From assembly GCA_041946825.1 (NCBI GenBank), contig JBHGBD010000001.1, forward strand, positions 248,001-312,000: a stretch of 64,000 bases of DNA, written 5' to 3'. The stretch is from CAZTHM01 sp041946825. Its GTDB lineage: Bacteria; Acidobacteriota; Terriglobia; UBA7540. A model generated the notes under the pieces. The model saw only the letters and a list, made by a program, of their open reading frames with translations. It did no database searches and had not been told where the DNA came from. Made by a program: the position numbers and the translations under genes. Positions 61,181 through 64,000 of this stretch are shown here, piece by piece (position 1 is the stretch's first letter; every line of letters starts with the position of its first letter).

Positions 61181-62514
61181 TTTTTCTCGGCCACGACCGG
61201 GCCCGCCTTGGGCTCGCTCGAGGCAGCCTGCCAATAAACGAACTTGCCGTTTTCAACGCGGCTCAGCGTCACGGGTGAGACGTTCTTGAGCGTGAGGTCA
61301 AAGAGCACCCGCCCCGCCACGCCGTCGTACTCCTTCAGTTGATAATCGCGCAGCGCCTGCATGATGCGCCCGCGGTTCAGTCCGGCCCTCTGAATCGCGG
61401 CGACGAGCATGTTCATGCCGTCGTAGGCATAGGCGGCGTAGGCGTCGGGATCCTCGCCGTATTTCTGGCGATAGCGGGCGCGGAAATCCGTCCACTTCGG
61501 GTCGTGGCGCGTGGGGTCGAGCGCGCAGGCGGTCACCAGGCCCTCGGCGGCGGGCCCGGCGGTTTCGATAAGCTTGGGATAGGCGGTGCGGCTGGAACTG
61601 AAGACCGGCTGCTTCATTCCCATCTCGCGCATCTGCTTGAGGACCAGCGCCGCCTCGGGCCACTCGGCCCAGATGACCAGGCCTTCGATGTTGGCGTCGC
61701 GCAACATACGGAGTTGGCGCGAGAAATCCGTGTCGCCGCGGTCAAACTTCACTTCCAGAACGGGCTGGCGCTGCATGCGGCGCGCCATGTCGCTGAACAC
61801 GCCCACGCCGATGCGCGCGTAACGCGTCTGCGTGCGCAATACACCGATCCGTTTCAGTTTCAGTTCATGGAAGATGTAGTTCGCCAGGGCGTAGCCCTGG
61901 AGCCGGTCGTCGGGGAAATTGCCCATAATCCACTGAATGCGCGTTTCGGTGACGGTGCGGTCGGTGACCCCGGGCGCCAGGATGGGGACCTCCAGCTTCA
62001 GCGAGACGCGAATCAGGATGTGCGTGCTCTGGCCGTCGATCGAGCCCAGCACCGCCCAGCAATTGTCCTTGAAAAGCATCGAGGGCAGTACCGTCGAGGA
62101 CGCGCCCCAGAGCGCCGAGTCGTTGTAGATTTTCAGCGCAAACGGTTTGCCCTGGTAGCCGCCGCGCGCGTTGGCCTCCTCCAGCGCCATCTGCGCGGCG
62201 TGCAGCATGGGAATCCCGAACATCGATTCGGGGTTGTTTTCGAGTGGCCCGAGAAAGCCAATTGCAACCTCGTTCAGTTTGGTGATGTCCCCATCCGGCC
62301 GATCGCTTGCCGCGCCGTTGTATTCGACGGTGTTCTTTTCCACGAACCATTCGTAATAGGGTTTGGTGAAGCGCCGGTAGGGGACGGCCTCAGCCGGCAT
62401 GTTGGCGTAGCGTTTCTCGGTCTCCGCCGGCGCCTGGGGCGCCTCGGCGGATTGCGGCCAGACGGGCGCCGCCAGGAAGATAAGGAGGATCAGCGGGCGT
62501 CTCGGGTATTTCAT
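61177..62514 (-). CDS. Periplasmic ligand-binding protein (receptor family), first of two
   Basis: 445 residues from the ATG at 62514 with a signal peptide (PLILLIFLAAPVWPQ). Peripla_BP_6 fold: NEVAIGFLGPLENNPESMFGIPMLHAAQMALEEANARGGYQGKPFALKIYND, VPILAPGVTDRTVTETRIQWIMGNFPDDRLQGYALANYIF, AAYAYDGMNMLVAAIQRAGL. It forms a translationally coupled pair with 60008-61180. The two are only distantly alike. The presence of a long N-terminal insert (YANMPAEAVPYRRFTKPYYEWFVEKNTVEY) is unusual for the family. Confidence 0.87.
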   Translation of the reverse strand: MKYPRRPLILLIFLAAPVWPQSAEAPQAPAETEKRYANMPAEAVPYRRFTKPYYEWFVEKNTVEYNGAASDRPDGDITKLNEVAIGFLGPLENNPESMFGIPMLHAAQMALEEANARGGYQGKPFALKIYNDSALWGASSTVLPSMLFKDNCWAVLGSIDGQSTHILIRVSLKLEVPILAPGVTDRTVTETRIQWIMGNFPDDRLQGYALANYIFHELKLKRIGVLRTQTRYARIGVGVFSDMARRMQRQPVLEVKFDRGDTDFSRQLRMLRDANIEGLVIWAEWPEAALVLKQMREMGMKQPVFSSSRTAYPKLIETAGPAAEGLVTACALDPTRHDPKWTDFRARYRQKYGEDPDAYAAYAYDGMNMLVAAIQRAGLNRGRIMQALRDYQLKEYDGVAGRVLFDLTLKNVSPVTLSRVENGKFVYWQAASSEPKAGPVVAEKK

Positions 62515-62530
62515 AAGCAGTCGTCTCCGA

Positions 62531-62614
62531 ACAGTCATACTGGGCGCAGCGAAGCATCGCAGCAGTTGAATGAGGAAGGCTGATAAAGATCCTTCGCTTC
62601 GCTCAGGATGACAC
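62531..62614. repeat. MITE-like palindromic element, copy 2
   Basis: AGTCATACTGGGCGCAGCGAAGC on the left and GCTTCGCTCAGGATGACACT on the right are imperfect inverted ends of an 84-base element. The ends match the type TGTCATCCTGAGCGAAGC, related to 5037-5132. It fills most of the gap between DAHP synthase and the ligand-binding gene. Confidence 0.6.
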
Positions 62615-62631
62615 TCATGTCGAATGTCCAG

Positions 62632-63534
62632 TCAGGCGGCGTGAACTTTCTCTGGAACATACTCAATCCGCGTATCAATATAGTGGATAATTCGTCTTAG
62701 CGTACGAGGGCCGATGGCCTGCGCCGCGTCACAGCGCGGCTTCACGGCGTCCAGTCGGTCGCTGGCCACCTCAATGATCAGCCCGTGCGCGCCGAATTCG
62801 ACGGCGGCGCGGCTGGCGCCTTCGACCATCGCCGCTACGCCCGTCGCGTGGCTGGGGTCGACAATCACGGGCAGAAACGTCTCCGCCTGCACGGCCGGGA
62901 TGACGTTCAGGTCGAGCGAATAGCGCGCGTACTCGCCGTTGGGATAAGCCTTGATGCCGCGCTCGCAGAGGACGATCTCGAAATTTCCTTCGTTGGCGAT
63001 GTATTCGGCCGCGCCCAGCCACTCGCACAGGCCGGCCGCCATCCCGCGTTTGAGCAGCACGGGTTTGCGCGCCCGGCCCACCTCGACGAGCAGGGGATAG
63101 TTCTGCATGTTGCGCGAGCCCACCTGAAGCATGTCGGCGTATTCGGCCACCTGCGCGACGAGGCGCACGTCCATGACCTCGGTGACCACCGGCAGGCCCG
63201 TCTCGCGGCTGGCCTCATGCAGAATCTTCAATCCCTCGAGGCCGAGTCCCTGGAAGTCGTGCGGGGAGGTGCGCGGCTTGTAAGCGCCGCCGCGCAGCAT
63301 GTCCGCCCCGGAGCCCTTCACCGCGCGCGCGATTTCCAGCGTCTGCTCGCGGCTCTCCACGGCGCATGGCCCGGCAATCACCACCGGGCGCTCCCCGCCA
63401 AATCGCACTCCGCCCACCTCCACCGCGCGCGTCTGGCTTTCGCCGTAGCGCGGATTGGCCTTGCGGCTGAGGAGAGGACAGATCCTCGGCAGGTCATCCA
63501 CGTCAACTTTGCCTGCGATGTGCATGGCAACCAT
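62632..63534 (-). CDS. aroF: 3-deoxy-7-phosphoheptulonate synthase (DAHP synthase, AroF-I beta type)
   Basis: 300 residues. Condenses PEP and erythrose 4-phosphate at the entry to aromatic amino acid synthesis. Conserved segments: PVVIAGPCAVESREQTLEIARAVKGSGADMLRGGAYKPRTSPHDFQGLGLEGLKIL, LPVVTEVMDVRLVAQVAEYADMLQVGSRNMQNYPLL, KPVLLKRGMAAGLCEWLGAAEYI, FLPVIVDPSHATG (metal site). Short form without a chorismate-mutase or ACT domain. The KDO8P synthase is ruled out by the LRGGAYKPRTSP signature. Downstream of the RidA gene on the same strand. Confidence 0.95.
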   Translation of the reverse strand: MVAMHIAGKVDVDDLPRICPLLSRKANPRYGESQTRAVEVGGVRFGGERPVVIAGPCAVESREQTLEIARAVKGSGADMLRGGAYKPRTSPHDFQGLGLEGLKILHEASRETGLPVVTEVMDVRLVAQVAEYADMLQVGSRNMQNYPLLVEVGRARKPVLLKRGMAAGLCEWLGAAEYIANEGNFEIVLCERGIKAYPNGEYARYSLDLNVIPAVQAETFLPVIVDPSHATGVAAMVEGASRAAVEFGAHGLIIEVASDRLDAVKPRCDAAQAIGPRTLRRIIHYIDTRIEYVPEKVHAA

Positions 63535-63547
63535 CCTTGGGAAAAAC

Positions 63548-63610
63548 CGAAATCCGAAAATCGAAATTCGAAACTCGTTAACCCAAAATCCAAAATCGAA
63601 AATCCAAAAT
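63548..63610. repeat. Heptamer array between RidA and DAHP synthase genes (9 units)
   Basis: CGAAATC, CGAAAAT, CGAAATT, CGAAACT, CGTTAAC, CCAAAAT, CCAAAAT, CGAAAAT, CCAAAAT. It ends two bases before the RidA stop (63613) and starts 14 bases before the DAHP synthase start (63534), so it fills the whole gap. Confidence 0.88.
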
Positions 63611-63612
63611 CG

Positions 63613-64000
63613 TCACGCCGCGGCCTTCTGTCGCTCGCCGTTATTCGAGCCGGGCGTTTCCGACTCAAAGATCGCCATCGCTTCGATTTCGATGAGCAGG
63701 TCCGGGCGGCAGAGGATTGCCTGAATTCCCGTGGAAGCGGGCAGGGGATTCAGGCCCTGCTCCTGGAAGAACTGCGTGCGAATTTTGTTGAATTCAACAT
63801 AGTCGCGCTCGATGTCGCGCAGGTAGCACGTCGTACGAACCACATCCTTCCAGGTGGCTCCTTCCGCCGCGAGGAGCGCGGTGATGTTCTGATAGGTGCG
63901 CCAGGTCTGCGCGGCGAAGTCACCGGCGTGGACCGTGCGGCCTTCGTCATCCACGCTGGCAGTGCCGGAGATGAGAAGGATGGTGACGCCTTTGATGTCC
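63613..64000 (-). CDS. RidA/YjgF/YER057c family protein (5' end outside window)
   Basis: The frame stays open to the right edge, so the N-terminus is missing. Readable part: ILLISGTASVDDEGRTVHAGDFAAQTWRTYQNITALLAAEGATWKDVVRTTCYLRDIERDYVEFNKI, then LPASTGIQAILCRPDLLIEIEAMAIF, the RidA chorismate-mutase-like trimer fold. RidA members deaminate reactive enamines or imines, but some relatives are chorismatases. Its place before DAHP synthase hints at a link to the shikimate pathway. The final residues are Ala-rich. A heptamer array follows its stop. Confidence 0.9.
   Translation of the reverse strand, partial: DIKGVTILLISGTASVDDEGRTVHAGDFAAQTWRTYQNITALLAAEGATWKDVVRTTCYLRDIERDYVEFNKIRTQFFQEQGLNPLPASTGIQAILCRPDLLIEIEAMAIFESETPGSNNGERQKAAA

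Overview
The window reads as a gene-dense chromosomal segment of a Gram-negative bacterium with moderately high GC, most like a member of the Acidobacteriota. The support is indirect: lpxC (lipid A), a HrcA/CIRCE-type groESL operon, a membrane Ser/Thr kinase of the Pkn type, many secreted proteins with Tat-like or Sec signals, and carboxypeptidase-regulatory-like and NHL/WD40 proteins. Taxonomy is inference; no rRNA or tRNA gene was seen. Both ends cut genes: a kinase on the left and a RidA-family protein on the right.

Layout. 1-6.2 kb (minus): kinase, a secreted unknown, groEL/groES behind a promoter with a perfect CIRCE operator, and a DUF4349 membrane protein. 6.4-10.6 kb (plus): secreted FG-GAP-like protein, mobA, an MlaF-like ATPase, an S4-domain pseudouridine synthase and a small secreted protein. 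10.8-28.6 kb: mostly minus-strand housekeeping and accessory genes (ftsY, HD-GYP sensor, thpR, cinA, NHL propeller, rimO-yacG-pgpA, WD40, Nudix, MoxR/VWA pair, LON domain, MFS, sugar isomerase), with a plus-strand bacilliredoxin. 28.6-31.9 kb (plus): a promoter, cobalamin riboswitch and terminator ahead of a btuF-btuC-btuD B12 uptake operon. 32-38.5 kb (plus): a Gfo/Idh/MocA-isomerase pair, gatB with an unusual leader, a peroxiredoxin whose catalytic codon is UGA, and a CocE-type hydrolase. 38.5-52.5 kb: one long minus-strand run (lpxC, gdh, lsrF-like, rpe, aldolase/SDR fusion, ruvC-ruvA-ruvB, EEP nuclease, folK, dNK, panB, panC fused to a uracil-DNA-glycosylase-like domain). 52.7-58.8 kb (plus): polA, DinB-like protein, M16 peptidase. 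58.9-64 kb (minus): CoA-binding protein, Cys-rich unknown, two tandem substrate-binding proteins, DAHP synthase, RidA.

Most notable observations. (1) At 36139-36597 a complete peroxiredoxin frame is interrupted only by one in-frame TGA, exactly at the peroxidatic cysteine, and the protein has no other cysteine. This is what a selenocysteine peroxiredoxin looks like, and routine gene calling would truncate it. (2) Many intergenic gaps carry short tandem arrays with a 7-base (once 8-base) period. They start at or just over stop codons, usually in one orientation, and recur as the reverse complement next to the following start codon, so that several gaps are bounded by inverted arrays able to fold on each other. 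(3) PanC is fused to a C-terminal family-4 uracil-DNA-glycosylase-like domain with four candidate Fe-S cysteines. Lesser points are a triple direct repeat ahead of gatB, a PolA that has lost its proofreading residues, and two related MITE-like palindromic elements.
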